From the NCBI GenBank assembly GCA_037962975.1, contig CM075674.1, positions 33,990,501 to 34,054,500 of the forward strand: a stretch of 64,000 nucleotides of DNA. Direction: 5' to 3'. This document shows, in pieces, positions 11,401 through 23,686 of this stretch (its first letter is position 1; each line of letters begins with the position of its first letter). A model generated the notes under the pieces. That model worked only from the letters and a program-made list of their open reading frames with translations. It had not been told where the DNA came from and ran no database searches. This stretch comes from Clitoria ternatea (taxonomy: Eukaryota; Streptophyta; Magnoliopsida; Fabales; Fabaceae). The translations under genes were made by a program, and so were the position numbers.

Positions 11401-13369
11401 TCGACAAATTAGAAAAACTTTTTTAAAATCTGACCTATTTAATTAAATAAACTTTTTTAAAAAGTTTGCCCTAATCCTTATATTAAATAAACTGATTCAA
11501 ACTAAACTTTAAATAAATTAAAGTTATAAACCCTGACAAATGATTAATAAATATATGTAAGTGGTTTTTTTAAGAAGTCATTGAGAAGCTTTCAGCGAGA
11601 GGTTTAATTTTCCCATTAAATCTTCATTTATTGACTTACAGGTAAGAGTGTTAAAGAATTGTAATAATCTTTTGACATAATTGTTTTTTTACTGGAATTG
11701 ATTGTTATTAGGTAGATATGCAAATAATTTTTACACCAGTTCAAAATATAGGTTTGTCTCTATCCTTTTTCTTTTTAATTTTGTTATATTCTTCTTACTC
11801 TGACCGTTTTAAAATAATCTTTAAAAAAGGACTGTGCATTAGGGGGGGGAAAAAGGGTTTTATTTGGTTTTTTTTTTGGTCTGGATTTAATTTGGTTTTG
11901 TCACCTGATACAGTCCAAAAAAAAAGAGAGAAAAATTCAACTTCTTGGTCTTTACCAATGTGTTGCCCCAGCTGTAGCCAATGAAAAGTGAACATTATTA
12001 AAAACAACTTCTGCAGGCCATAACCCAACATGAAATTAAATAATTTCATTTTTCAATGGCAATACAGTTGCAATGTTTATAATGCTTTTATGTGTTAAAT
12101 ATATTTTCAAATTTGTAGCTTTAATTTTCTTTGTGAGAATAAATAGCCCTGTTGTTTGAAAGTCTTATTTTCATATATAAAAAGCCAGTTAATGCATATA
12201 ACTTGATAGGGGTGAAATTCTTAAAAATAACCATTGATTTACCTTTAACATGAATTCAGATGCTGGACATCTTCCAAACCATGATGGTTTCTTTCAAAAC
12301 CCACTTATTAATGAAGATTTATTTAGTGAATTTAAGACATACATAAATTGACATTCATATATAAAAACCTGATTATATTGTTCTTGTTCAAATTATTAAT
12401 TATTATTTCACCGTATGGAATACATTTCATTGAAAATGTTCCCATGTTATATAATATCTTTAGTCATTAATTTAAAAATTACATTTAAAGTAATTTTTAG
12501 TCTATTAATAAATCTTAATTTGTGTTTATAATAGATTTAAATATATTTCTTTTTTTTAACAAAACTTGAATATATTTCTAATTTCTATAAAATAGAGTTC
12601 TTTTGATTGTTGTGTGAAAAATATTTTTCTTTCACATACAATTTATATCATATTTTTTAGTGCTCACTCTTAACTCAAATTAGTTGAGTGCTGCCATGGT
12701 TAAGATGTAGTTAAGTGCTGGGAATATTTTTTAACAGTTTTGAAAGTAACTTAGATGGTAGAGAAACTATATCAGAACCATGTGGAGAAGCATATGTGTT
12801 ATTTTGTATTTTTGTTACTCACAATAGTGCTTAACGGATTAAACTGAATGACAAGATCACTGAAAACTATATATTGTTACATGGACTAAAACTAATACTA
12901 CTATTAAAAAACCAATACTAAAGTTTAATAACTAGAAAGAACAAAATTTTAAAATATTTAAATATTATCTGAATCAAAACTACTATTCATTAAGGATCAA
13001 GATTTAAAAAGTACAAAATTTATTCTAAGAGTTTAATTTTCATACTTTTTAATAGTTTAGTTGATTGAATAAGAAGAGTTATTTTGAATGTTTAATATTG
13101 TTTGATTCTCATTAAAAAAAATTGATTCTTTTTGTCTCCCATGTACATTTAGAACTAGGGGAGTGAATAGGGATAACTACTCATGTAGATTTATGACCCA
13201 ACCTAATTAAGATTTAATTTGACTTAATTTGTTTAATAGAAAGGTTAAGGTTTTTTAAAAGGTCTATTCAACTAAAGAGGCTGAGTTTGAGCTTTTGAAA
13301 ATGTCTTTTTAATTTATTGGGTGAATTTTTTAAAACTTTTATACACACTCATATATATATATATATATA

Positions 13370-13790
13370 TAATTTACAATATATTATAATTTATAATAAT
13401 ATCTACTATTTTCTATAAAGTATGTTTTATCTAATTAAAATTTGTCAATTAGCTTTAACATGTAAAATTGATAATTAAATATATATTTTATATATGTTGT
13501 TTGCCTTTTAAGACTTATTTATTTATTTAAAATAGATTTATTGATCTATTTAACATATGCTTGTTGATTTTTTTTATTGATTTTAATGAAAATCACACTC
13601 ATACACACACGAACACGAACACAAACAAAAAATTATAATTTATAATATATTATAATTTATAAATATACATAATATTTTCTATAAAGTATATTTTATTTAA
13701 TTAAAATTTATTAAATTAACTTTAACGTGTAAAATTGATAATTAAATATATATTTTATATATGTTTGTTGACTTTTTTTATTGGTCTTAA
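13370..13790 (+). repeat. Dispersed AT-rich repeat, two tandem copies
   Basis: About 13370-13520 and 13620-13775 carry the same string of words (TATTATAATTTATAA, ATTTTCTATAAAGTAT, AAAATTGATAATTAAATATA), with a period near 245 bp. Together with the inverted copy at 10985-11400 they show a local repeat family. No coding potential is visible. Confidence 0.6.
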
Positions 13791-14679
13791 TGAAAATCAA
13801 ACTTTTAAATAAGGTATCAACTAGACTACTAAATAGATTGCATAAAAATATAATTTATGTGAGGTAACTGACTAAGTTTAGATAACACAACTAATTATAT
13901 GTAAAATTTAGATCCTATAAAATCTAACTGTGATTAGTATATTTCTACCCCTTAAACATATGTAATAAACTTAGACATCTTTGATAATCCTGTAATTTTT
14001 TTAAAATAAGTGTACCATAATTTCTATTAAAAAATTATATTTTTGTTAATGTTTTTTTATTAGCAAAGAAATATCAATATACATGTATATGAAAGGAAGA
14101 AAGGCTACGGAACATTGAACTAATAACAAAATAGAACAGCCCAACCTGCGTTACATATGTTAAAAAAATGTTGTAATCCATGATTAAATTATAATATAAA
14201 AAAATTTTACAAGAAAAAACTTTTCCACTTCGAGTGTCTTGTAAATAAACCTTGTATTAATACTATCTCAAACTTTTTAAAGTTAATTATTCATGCAAAG
14301 GAGGTGGACACGTTCCCAACCTGCCAAAAGCAGAAATAAACAGTAAAGTACTTTGGAGTGGTGTTTTGATCCGTTCTAAAGCTAACGTCCTAACGACCTT
14401 GTTTGTTTCATTCCTTCAAACATGTCCAGTTAAAACCGAAAGGCCATTAAATGTTAGCTTCCTAGTTGAAATTTTAACTGAGATTTATTAATGTACATTT
14501 TTAATCTGTTGTTAAATAGCATCTTAAACAATATGTAAGATTTATATTAACCAGTTTTTATCAAATTTTATTTTTGTAACTTATTACCAAAATGACATTT
14601 AAGGGAATATATAAGTGAAAGTGACCAGTCACATTGCTAATAATTTAAGCATATAATATAAACGTAGCTTAACCTTTCC

Positions 14680-15979
14680 ATAATATTATATATATGCGCC
14701 TTGGTCCGCACTCTGCTTTTGTCATCACATCCAAAGCCGGCACAGCTACTTCCATAGTCTTCTTTGATTTTTCTTCTTGTTCTTGTTGAACATTTTCCTC
14801 TCTAATTTCATGGCTCCAACATTTTGGCTCATTTCATCATGTCCATCTCAAAAACTCTTCTAATTATTTGATCAAGAGTGAATACTAAAGTCAAAGCCTG
14901 TTGTCAAGTATTTATTCTTATTGGTGTCACATCAGAATTTGTTTTGAGTCGTTCAATAACTTCTCTGTGTGCACCATCATCATAATCAGCTACTAGAAGC
15001 AAGAAATAGCACCCTCACCTTGACATGCATGCCTAGCTGGAAAATCTGAATATGAGGTGTCAGTGCCATGTTTTGAATGATTCTAGTTGACAGCTGTAGT
15101 GGTCGAAGAGAAAGGAAGGAGGAAGTAAGGTCAAAGATCTAATCTTTTTGGAAAATGCTAATCTGGGGTGATCATAATCAGGGTTAATCTTTGATTCTTC
15201 CCTTTTGAATCCTGACTTGATATATAGTTATATGCTGGGTGATATTCAAAATGGATGGTTAAGTTTGTTAGGCATAATATATACTTTTCTGCTGTTTGCT
15301 TAGTTGGTCAACTTTCTTATACAAATATAGATAGCTTCTCATAGGGAAAGATTATTCAGTGCTGTATGATAAAAGTACTTGATTCAAAAGGTTTGGTAAC
15401 ACCTTGATGCTGTCTGTTCCTAGTTTTTATGGTATAAATGTTAATTGCATTTTCTTCATCATTTGCCTTGGGGTATTTATGTCATGTACACATTAACCTT
15501 GACCATTCTTTAGTTGTCTATGAGCTTAAAATTACATATGTTGAGGTTAAAATTTCTGATTTATTTTGGAATTTAAGTAGGTGCTTAAAATCATGGTGTA
15601 CATGGAAGAGTTTAGTTTGTTTCCTAAATGATGATTATAACTAGTACTTTAGATTCTATTTGTATATTCCTTTTCTTAGTACACAAATGTTAGTTTTGTC
15701 AGAGAAGTGTCAGTGGGGATTTGAATACACAACCTCTCTCCCCTCCTTTCTCCCGTCTCATTTCCTAACCACTAGACCAACCTTATATCTCTTATTTATA
15801 TCCCTTTTCCTTTGCCCCTTCAATTGTTTGGTTGCAATATGAAATCGTATTGGACTTGTCTTGTTCTTTCCAACTGTATACATAATTACATATTATGGAT
15901 TTGGTTCTTTATATGTTAATTTTGAACTTTATTGATGAAGTTTCAATAAGCTTTCTTTAATTGTGATTGCACCCGACAG
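14680..15979 (+). promoter_or_regulatory. Probable LIN promoter end, 5' UTR and leader intron
   Basis: A TATA-like ATTATATATATGCGCC lies at about 14683-14698, followed by CT-rich sequence typical of a plant leader. The LIN start codon at 15980 is directly preceded by CACCCGACAG, a splice-acceptor-like sequence, and a donor-like AAGTAAGGT lies near 15126. A first non-coding exon with an intron of about 0.85 kb is therefore likely, but this is inference. A SINE sits inside the presumed intron. Confidence 0.4.
15700..15790 (-). mobile_element. tRNA-derived SINE (head region) in the LIN leader intron
   Basis: On the minus strand, GGTTGGTCTAGTGGTTAGG (15782-15764) is a good RNA polymerase III A box. 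GTGTATTCAAATCCCC (15730-15715) is a B box, 34 bases further on, as in plant tRNA-derived SINEs. The body and tail towards lower coordinates are unclear and no target duplication was found. Confidence 0.55.
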
Positions 15980-18900
15980 ATGGCAGGGAACTTCAGATTC
16001 ACAATGGACCAGAAGGATATTGTTAGATTCTTGACTACAACTGTTGATAGTTTCATTCAAGATAGGTTAATAAACAAAGAACAAAGAACCCAACACAAAG
16101 AACAGTGTGCAGAGAGGTTAGCAGCTGAAGATGGAAGTTGTGACAAAGACACTGAGGTTGAATACTCTGACCAAGCAGTGTTAGCAAATCTTGATTGGGG
16201 TATTGAAGCCCTTGAAGAAGCCATCAACACCTATAACATGGAAACTAAGCTTGCCAGGCTAGATTATGCTGAGAAGATGTTGCAGGTGTGTGCAATGTTG
16301 AATCCTAAGCAAAAGACTGCTGGAGTGCCAAACTTCTACCTCTCAGCTTGGGCACACCTAAATCTATCATACTTATGGAAGTTGAGGAACAATATTCAAA
16401 CTTGTGTTTTTCATGCTCTTGAGATGTTCATTGTTGATCCTTTTTTTTCTCGGATCGATTTTGCTCCAGAACTTTGGAAAGACCTGTTTCTTCCACACAT
16501 GAGCTCAATTGTAGGGTGGTATTCAGAGGAGAGGCATAGGCTTATGATTGAAGTGATACCGGACTCTTCTGATCTGTCCTTCACAGCTGATTTTGACCAA
16601 TTTTTCAATGAGTCTTTGGTGTTCTCTATGAGGCCCCATCAGTTAGACAAATTGCAAAAGCTGGAGCAGCTTTATGGAGAATCATTGGATGAGAACACAA
16701 GGCTGTATGCTAAGTACTATAAAGATTGCATGAATTTTGATTCCACTTCAGGCAAGAAAGTGGTTCCTATGTTGCCAATTGCTGAGCCGCCGATGACTCC
16801 TATGCATGAGTTGAACTGGTCTATTCCTGATTTTGTAAAATTTGGCCCAATTTTGCCCAAGAGTGCTGGGTTTTCTCAAGCATCAAAATCTAAAAATGAT
16901 ATAAATGAAACAATCAGGTTAGAGTTTGTACTAATGTGTTCACTTGCCTTGTGTTTTGCGTGTGTTTTATGATTCAGCATCAAAAAGTTTATATCATTTG
17001 AGCCTCATGATACCTGTATTATTTGGATGCTGAATTTCAACAGAGAGGATTCAACTTCCAGCAATACAAAGGTGGAAAAATCATCCAAATGGAGCAGTAC
17101 CAAGGTGATAGAAATTTATCTATATGCTTGTTGACAATACTAATTATGTAGCCATTTTGAGATACATAGATTCAGAGTAGCATTGTGTATAGACCTTATG
17201 ATAAACCTTATGATAAATACATGCAGGAGATCATCATTGAAGAGAATGAAGATGATTCAGATTCTGAGCCTGATGATGATGCTTCTGTGGATTCTGATAA
17301 TAGAAACAACATTTTCTCACCAGGAATGAAGACAGACAAGGATGAGGATACTGAGCCAAAAGCACATCTATCAAACCAGAAGAATCAAATCCATTCTCAT
17401 AGTATCTTCCCTCGCATGGACTCACCAAGATCTTCTCCAAATAATTCATCTGCAAATCCTGATACACACAGTAAAAGAGAACCCAAGTGTCTTCGCTTGC
17501 AGTCTAGTCGCTTTAGGGACTCAACTATTTCTGACCCTTTATCATTATCTCTAGACATGAGCACAGATCATATTTACAACTCAGATAATGAAGTAATGGT
17601 ATGACAGATCTGTAATTCACTAATTGTAACTAAGTGTAATGACTATTTTTCATGTTCAACTATGTAATGGTTCTTTGGAATATAGGTCTTGAAGAGTTTT
17701 AAGAGGAAAAATGATAACCAAACACTAAGTATGAATCATGACAAAGAGAATAGCCTTGTACTAAATGACAGGTAATCATCATGTCTTTTATTAATAATTA
17801 TTATATATTCTAGGATGTTCTCATAGTTCTTCTGCTAATCTTTGGGCTTGTGACTAATGAAAAGTGCATATACCTTTGGCTTTGCAGTTCCCTTGGTGAA
17901 AGCGATGAGGGATATCAAAGCTGCATTTCATTGCCAAAATTAGAGAAGCTGACAATTGGATCAAAACCACCCAAAGATTTTGTTTGCCCGATCACAGGTC
18001 AGATATTTTGTGATCCTGTCACCCTTGAAACAGGCCAGACCTATGAAAGAAAAGCAATTCAAGAGTGGCTAAGAACAGGAAACACAACATGCCCCATCAC
18101 GCGACAGCCTCTATCTGCAAGCATATTGCCCAAAACAAACTATGTTTTGAAAAGATTGATAACATCATGGAAAGAACAGTATCCTGAGCTAGCTCAAGAC
18201 TTATCAAATTCTAACACACCAAGGGGTTCTTCCTGTTCTCCCTCTGCAAAAGACATTCCAATGCTCTCCACTGTACAAAGAACATTGGATTCACCGAGTC
18301 ATAAGAACAAACAAAATTATGTTAGACAAAGGAGCAACAGATTCATGCGACTTGCCATTGCAACATCTCCAACCAGTGTGTTATCTCAAGCTGCGGTTGA
18401 AACAATTATGAATTCCTTGAAACCTTACATTTCAAGTCTTTGTACATCAGAAAACTTGCAAGAATGTGAAGAAGCTGTATTGGAAATAGCAAGATTATGG
18501 AAGGATTCAAAGACTGATCCTCAGATTCATGCTTATTTATCTAAGCCAACTATTGTAAGTGGTTTGATGGAAACACTTACAGCTTCTGTGAATAGAGAAG
18601 TTCTGAGAACATCAATTTTTATCCTTTCTGAGCTAATCTTTTTAGATGAGAGAGTTGGAGAAACACTTAACAGTGTAGATTCTGATTTTGATTGCTTGGC
18701 TACACTACTTAAAAATGGTTTGGCTGAGGCTGCTCTTCTTATTTACCAATTAAGGCCGGTTTTTGCTCAGCTTTCAACGCATGAACTTATACCATCTCTC
18801 GTGCAAGTGATTCAGAACAAAAATGAGGAGTTAGATGATTTTCAGTTGGTTATAGACCCCAAAGATGCTGCCATAGCAATTCTTGAGCAAATTTTAATAG

Positions 18901-21900
18901 GAGGGGATGAATATAGCAGGTCCCTTCATGCATTGACTGTTATTTCAGAAAATGGAATTCCAGCCTTAGCAAAGTATTTGGAAAGGATGGAAGGAAGGAG
19001 GTCCGTTGTTTCCATACTTTTGTGTTGTATGCAAGCTGAAAAGGGTTGCAAGAACTTGATAGCAAACAGAATTGAATTGTCTCCTGTTCTCGAATTATTT
19101 CATGCTGGAAATGATAGTGTGAGAGGCATCTGTGTGGAGTTTCTCTCAGAACTGGTTCAATTGAATAGGTGGGCTGGCAGCTTGCTCACTACAAGCCAAT
19201 TTTTTCTTTTGTGTTCAGTGATTTACTCTCAGATGAATATTCAACAATTTGGCATTTTTCTTATCCTGTTCAATATTTTGGATATCCATAACTGGAGTTT
19301 AATCCTTAAACCTTGATGTTTTCATTTAGAAATTGCTAGTTTCTTGTACATTTGAGAAGTATCACATGTATGTTTGCACAAAACTGGAGAAACTATAGCA
19401 ACATTAATTGCACTTTTTTACCAACAATAACTCATTAGATGGGAAAGGTGCACATTTTTCATATTAAATAACAAAAGTTTACCTATATGTTGTCCTCTTT
19501 AACACTCCCCACATTTTGTTTTCTTGTGTTATATAAAACTCTGAAGCATGCTTTTGTTGCAAAATGTACTGTTGTGCTATCAACCTCTTCCATCACCAAT
19601 TCTAGTTATTATTATTTTTTATGGTTTTACAGAAGGACATTCTGCAACCAGATGTTGCAGACAATAAAGGATGAAGGAGCATTTAGTTCAATGCATACAT
19701 TTCTTGTATATCTTCAGATGGCTCCAATGGAGCATCAAATTGCTGTAGCTAGTCTTCTTCTTCAGCTTGATCTCCTGGTTAGTCTTCTGAGATTAGTTTC
19801 TTGTTACTAAGACGTAATGTATGTCTTCCTGTTGCCTTAATATATTCTTTTTCTCGCTAATCTTCAGGTTGAGCCACGAAAGATGAGCATCTACAGGGAA
19901 GAAGCTGTAGAGACACTAATAGAAGCACTTTGGCAAAAGGAATTCTCAAATACTCAAATGAAGGCTATAGATGCTTTACTATTTCTTATTGGACACGTAA
20001 CATCCTCAGGAAAGTCATATACTGAAGCTTGGTTGCTCAAGATTGCAGGATTTGATCAACCTTACAATGCTTTAATTATGGCTGAGCAGATGGGACACTA
20101 TGACAATGATTTGATGGAAACAATGGTTGGGGACTCTGGCATTTTTATTGATGTTTTGGGTTGCGTTGATAATTTATTTCTCTCCATACTAACACATTTT
20201 TCTTACATAGGAGGAAGAGAAAAATGCTATGAACTCTTGGCAGAAAAGGGTGGCTTTTGTTCTTTGCAACCATGAAAATGGTTCAATATTTCAGGCTTTT
20301 CAAGAATGCCTAAGGAGTAATTCCTTAAAGATAGCAAAATCTTGCCTTGTTATTGCCACATGGCTCACACACATGCTCTCTACACTTCCGGATACTGGAG
20401 TAAGGGATGTTGCTCGCAAATCCTTGCTTGATGAACTTATAAATGTCCTGCAGTCATCCAAGAACCTGGAGGAAAAGATCCTGGCCACCCTAGCTTTGAA
20501 GACTTTTATTGGTGATCCAAGTAGGTTTATTATATAGTTTCAGGTCTGCATTATTCATGTCATCATGTGTTCTACTTTAGGATTACTAAATTGGAAACTA
20601 TTGATGTTTCAGTTGCTCACGAATCACTTAGAGGTTATGCTAAAAACATCTATAGAACCATGAGGAAGCTGAAGAAATATTCGGCAGTGGCGGTTGATAT
20701 TATGAAAGCCTTAATAAATTTAAAATCTGTTGATATGGTGAGTAGAATGGTGATTTGTAATATAGTCCATTTTATGCAATGTTTGTTTAAAAAGTAATCG
20801 TTTCAATTCTCTATTTTATAGACAGAGTTATGGAGTTGTAAAGAAGTTGTTGAGTTAGATTTGAGCTCAAATGGAGAGGTGCTTTCTTTGCTTTATATGA
20901 ATGGTCAAGTCTTGAGTGGACACTCTGATGGAACTATCAAGGTAGAGTGGCCTAACAATTATAAACATTTTGGTTGCGCGAGTGTGTTTGGCTATTTGTA
21001 AGACTCTTTAACAGTACTGCTTGGTATCTTCCTACTAGGTATGGGATGCAAGAAAGAGAATACCAAAAGTGATTCAAGAAACTCATGAGCATACAAAAGC
21101 TGTAACATCTCTCTGCTCTTCAGATGATAAACTATACAGTGGCTCCTTAGACAAAACCATCCGGGTAACACCTATATTGCTATTTCACAAGAAATATTGG
21201 TCTGATTGATATTTTGTTTGCCAATATTTTTGTTGGGCATATGAATTAAAAATGTAGCTAAGGTTTGAGATGATGAGTGGCTGCTCTCATATTTTCCATG
21301 TTAACATCTTTCACCATCAGTTAACTTCAAACTTGCTGATAAATAGCTAAGTCTGTTAACAAAATTTGCAAGAAATAGAAATGAGTATGTTTGACACGGA
21401 AAAACCTATGCATTCTTCTAGTTTGTCATGTAATCTACAATGATTGAAAAGAGTAGAAGAGTGATGTTATCAACATCTTGCATGTACAGATTTCGAAGAT
21501 TAAATACTTCTTGCATCTTTTTGTTGATCCTCTAGCATGATTATAGTATTAATATGCACCACTGAAAATTACTTCCCATGTACAGGTTTGGACAATTAAA
21601 CCTGACGAGATTAGATGTATAGATGTTCATGATGTTAAGGAACCAGTGTATGAGCTGACAGCCAATGCTAACTTGGCATGCTATGTATCACAAGGAACTG
21701 GAGTTAAGGCAAGCCTAATTTGTTGCATGAACAGCTCATATAGAAATGCAGTTCCATCTTATGAAAAAATTAAACAAAATTTGAGGTGTTACAGGTTTTC
21801 AATTGGTCAGAGGCTCCAAAACTCATCAATTTCAACAAATATGTCAAATGCCTTGCTGTAGCTAGGGACAAACTTTATTGTGGCTGCTCTGGTTATAGCA

Positions 21901-22983
21901 TCCAGGTAAGCATTTTTCTCCATTTCTTACTGTTTCACTTTTAAGTTTTAAAGTCAAAATTTAAAACAATTTCACTATTTTGTATATGTTAAAGCTATGT
22001 AAATATAGCATCCCTGATATTAGGATTAATTATATTGATTCTATATTATTAGTCTTAATTAGGGTTATATATTCTATAATTATGTAATCCTCTATAAATG
22101 TGATAGTTCCGTTGTGATCTCAACACATGAAATTCATAATATGTTCTCTCATTTCTCTCTATTTCAACAGTATGTATACTTTTGAAAACAAAAAACAATG
22201 TGACAATTTTTTAATAAAAGTGAAAACAAGATACTTTTTCTTAAACCCAACACAGCCTCTTTAGATTTGAGACCCATATGTTGTTTCCATCTATAAACAT
22301 GCCACTCTGGCTACACATGCAAAAACTTCTCTGGAAATTATCTATCTTCCTTAAAATTATGGAGGTGAATATTGCCAGGAGGTTGACTTGATCAAATACA
22401 CATCAAATTCATTCTTCTCTGGCACAAGAAAATTGTTGGGAAAACAGACCATACACTCCCTTCAAGTTCATGACGGTTTCCTGTTTGCTTGCGGTTCTTC
22501 TGTAGATGCAACTGCAGGAAAGGTAAATGCCATTGCCAGTTGTAGTTCTATACCAAGTTATTGTCATTCATTGCGCAGATGCATCCTTGCTTGCTGAACT
22601 GATTTTTCCTTCATATGATGTAAGATATTTTCACTTTCCTCCAAAATGGTGGTGGGATCGCTCTCAACTGGACTTGACATCCATCGCATAGCCATCAACA
22701 GTGACTTCATATTTGCTGGTACAAAATTTGGCACCATTGAGGTTTGGCTAAAGGATAAGTTAACCCGGGTTGCTTCCATCAAAATGGCTGGTGGTCACAC
22801 AAAGATCACATCATTAGCATCAGATGCAGATGGTATGATGCTTTTTGTCGGCTCCTCTGATGGCAAGATCCAGGTTAGACCCTCATCTCATTACACTAGC
22901 CATGATACCATAACACTTGGGCTTCTTTACCTCTAAACTATTTCCTCCATGGATTCTTGATGCAGGTTTGGGCTTTGGATTAA
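15980..22983 (+). CDS. LIN: E3 ubiquitin-protein ligase LIN / CERBERUS (U-box, ARM-like and WD40 domains), 1,505 aa
   Basis: Sixteen coding exons assemble without a break: 15980-16917, 17044-17104, 17176-17598, 17686-17771, 17888-19168, 19633-19777, 19868-20125, 20211-20520, 20613-20737, 20822-20941, 21039-21164, 21586-21708, 21795-21905, 22379-22522, 22625-22873 and 22966-22983. The protein begins MAGNFRFTMDQKDIVRFL, as in Lotus CERBERUS and Medicago LIN, and is close to their length. The U-box is near residues 532-605 (DFVCPITGQIFCDPVTLETG). A helical ARM-like region follows to about 1190. From about 1210 to the end are WD40 repeats (TIKVWD, TIRVWT, TIEVWL, KIQVWA). In legumes this ligase is needed for rhizobial infection-thread growth and works with VAPYRIN in the infection machinery. 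Intron 12 uses a GC donor. Intron 2 has two acceptors six bases apart, both in frame. The reading frame looks functional. Confidence 0.95.
21987..22169 (+). repeat. Tiny solo LTR (183 bp, copia/TRIM-like) in LIN intron 13
   Basis: The insert begins TGTTAAAGC and ends TCTCTATTTCAACA, so it has TG/CA ends. It contains a TATA box (CCTCTATAAATG near 22090) about 80 bases from its end, as in short Ty1/copia LTRs. It is flanked by GTATA (21982-21986) and GTATG (22170-22174), which fits a target duplication with one change. No internal region is present. The splice sites of the intron are untouched. Confidence 0.5.
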
Positions 22984-23686
22984 GCACTGTGAATGGACAA
23001 GTTTAATGTCCCTTTAGTCACATGTAAATGATTTTTGTGAGTTTTTCCTACTTGGGATCCTTACAATACAGATATTATAGGTTCACCAGTTAAAGGAGTA
23101 TTGTTTATTAAGATTATATTATCTAAATAAGATTTTTATGTAGAAGGTCTATGGAGCATGTGCAAATTGAACTAGATTATAGTATGTAAAAGATCAACTT
23201 GCACAAGCATCTGGTAGTTGTTGATTCAACTATACAAAGCATAAGGAAATTTTGAAGTGAAAATTCAATAGAAGATCTTTGCTTCCTTCGCTAGACATTC
23301 ATTTGATTTTGTAAAACAATTTTAATAAATTGGCCCAAATATATTGAAATAAATAACATTTATCTGTAATAGATATAATTACATTTCATTCAATTAAAAA
23401 AAGGCAGATAATAAGGACAGGGAGTATGTTCATCTAAATTTTGCTTTGTGGGGGGATATTCATCTAACACCAAGGGTCGTAGAAAGAACAAAAGGAGAAG
23501 AGAAAAAAAGACTTCCAAGAAACTCGTTTCCATTAACATAGACATTAGTAAAAAGGACAGTGTACCTTTTGGAAACAGGAGTAGTTGAAAAAGTCATACA
23601 TCTAGGTGTCTGTAGTCTGTACCGTGGAGGCTGTGAATAGTGTGAATCATGAATGAATGTCTGCTGGTATAAATCAAAATACTCTA
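22984..23686. other. Convergent intergenic region between LIN and UCP3 (3' UTRs)
   Basis: About 700 bases lie between the two stop codons. Both genes point into this stretch, so it holds two 3' UTRs and their polyadenylation signals; an AATAAA-like word lies in the AT-rich part near 23320-23400. The right half (about 23440-23686) has a decayed copy at 50665 onwards. Confidence 0.6.

Larger units (their letters stand above)
10105..14679. other. AT-rich intergenic DNA upstream of LIN
   Basis: No gene or RNA is supported here. Short open frames exist (for example 11718-11984) but have low-complexity translations and no family resemblance. The stretch contains copies of one dispersed AT-rich repeat at about 10985-11400 (inverted) and 13160-13860 (two tandem copies), plus an (AT)n run near 13351-13371. 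The rest shows nothing recognisable. Confidence 0.7.

Noticed and set aside
11718..12049. Overlapping ORFs on both strands upstream of LIN
   Set aside because: Phe/Lys-rich low-complexity translations from A- and T-rich DNA, with no family resemblance.
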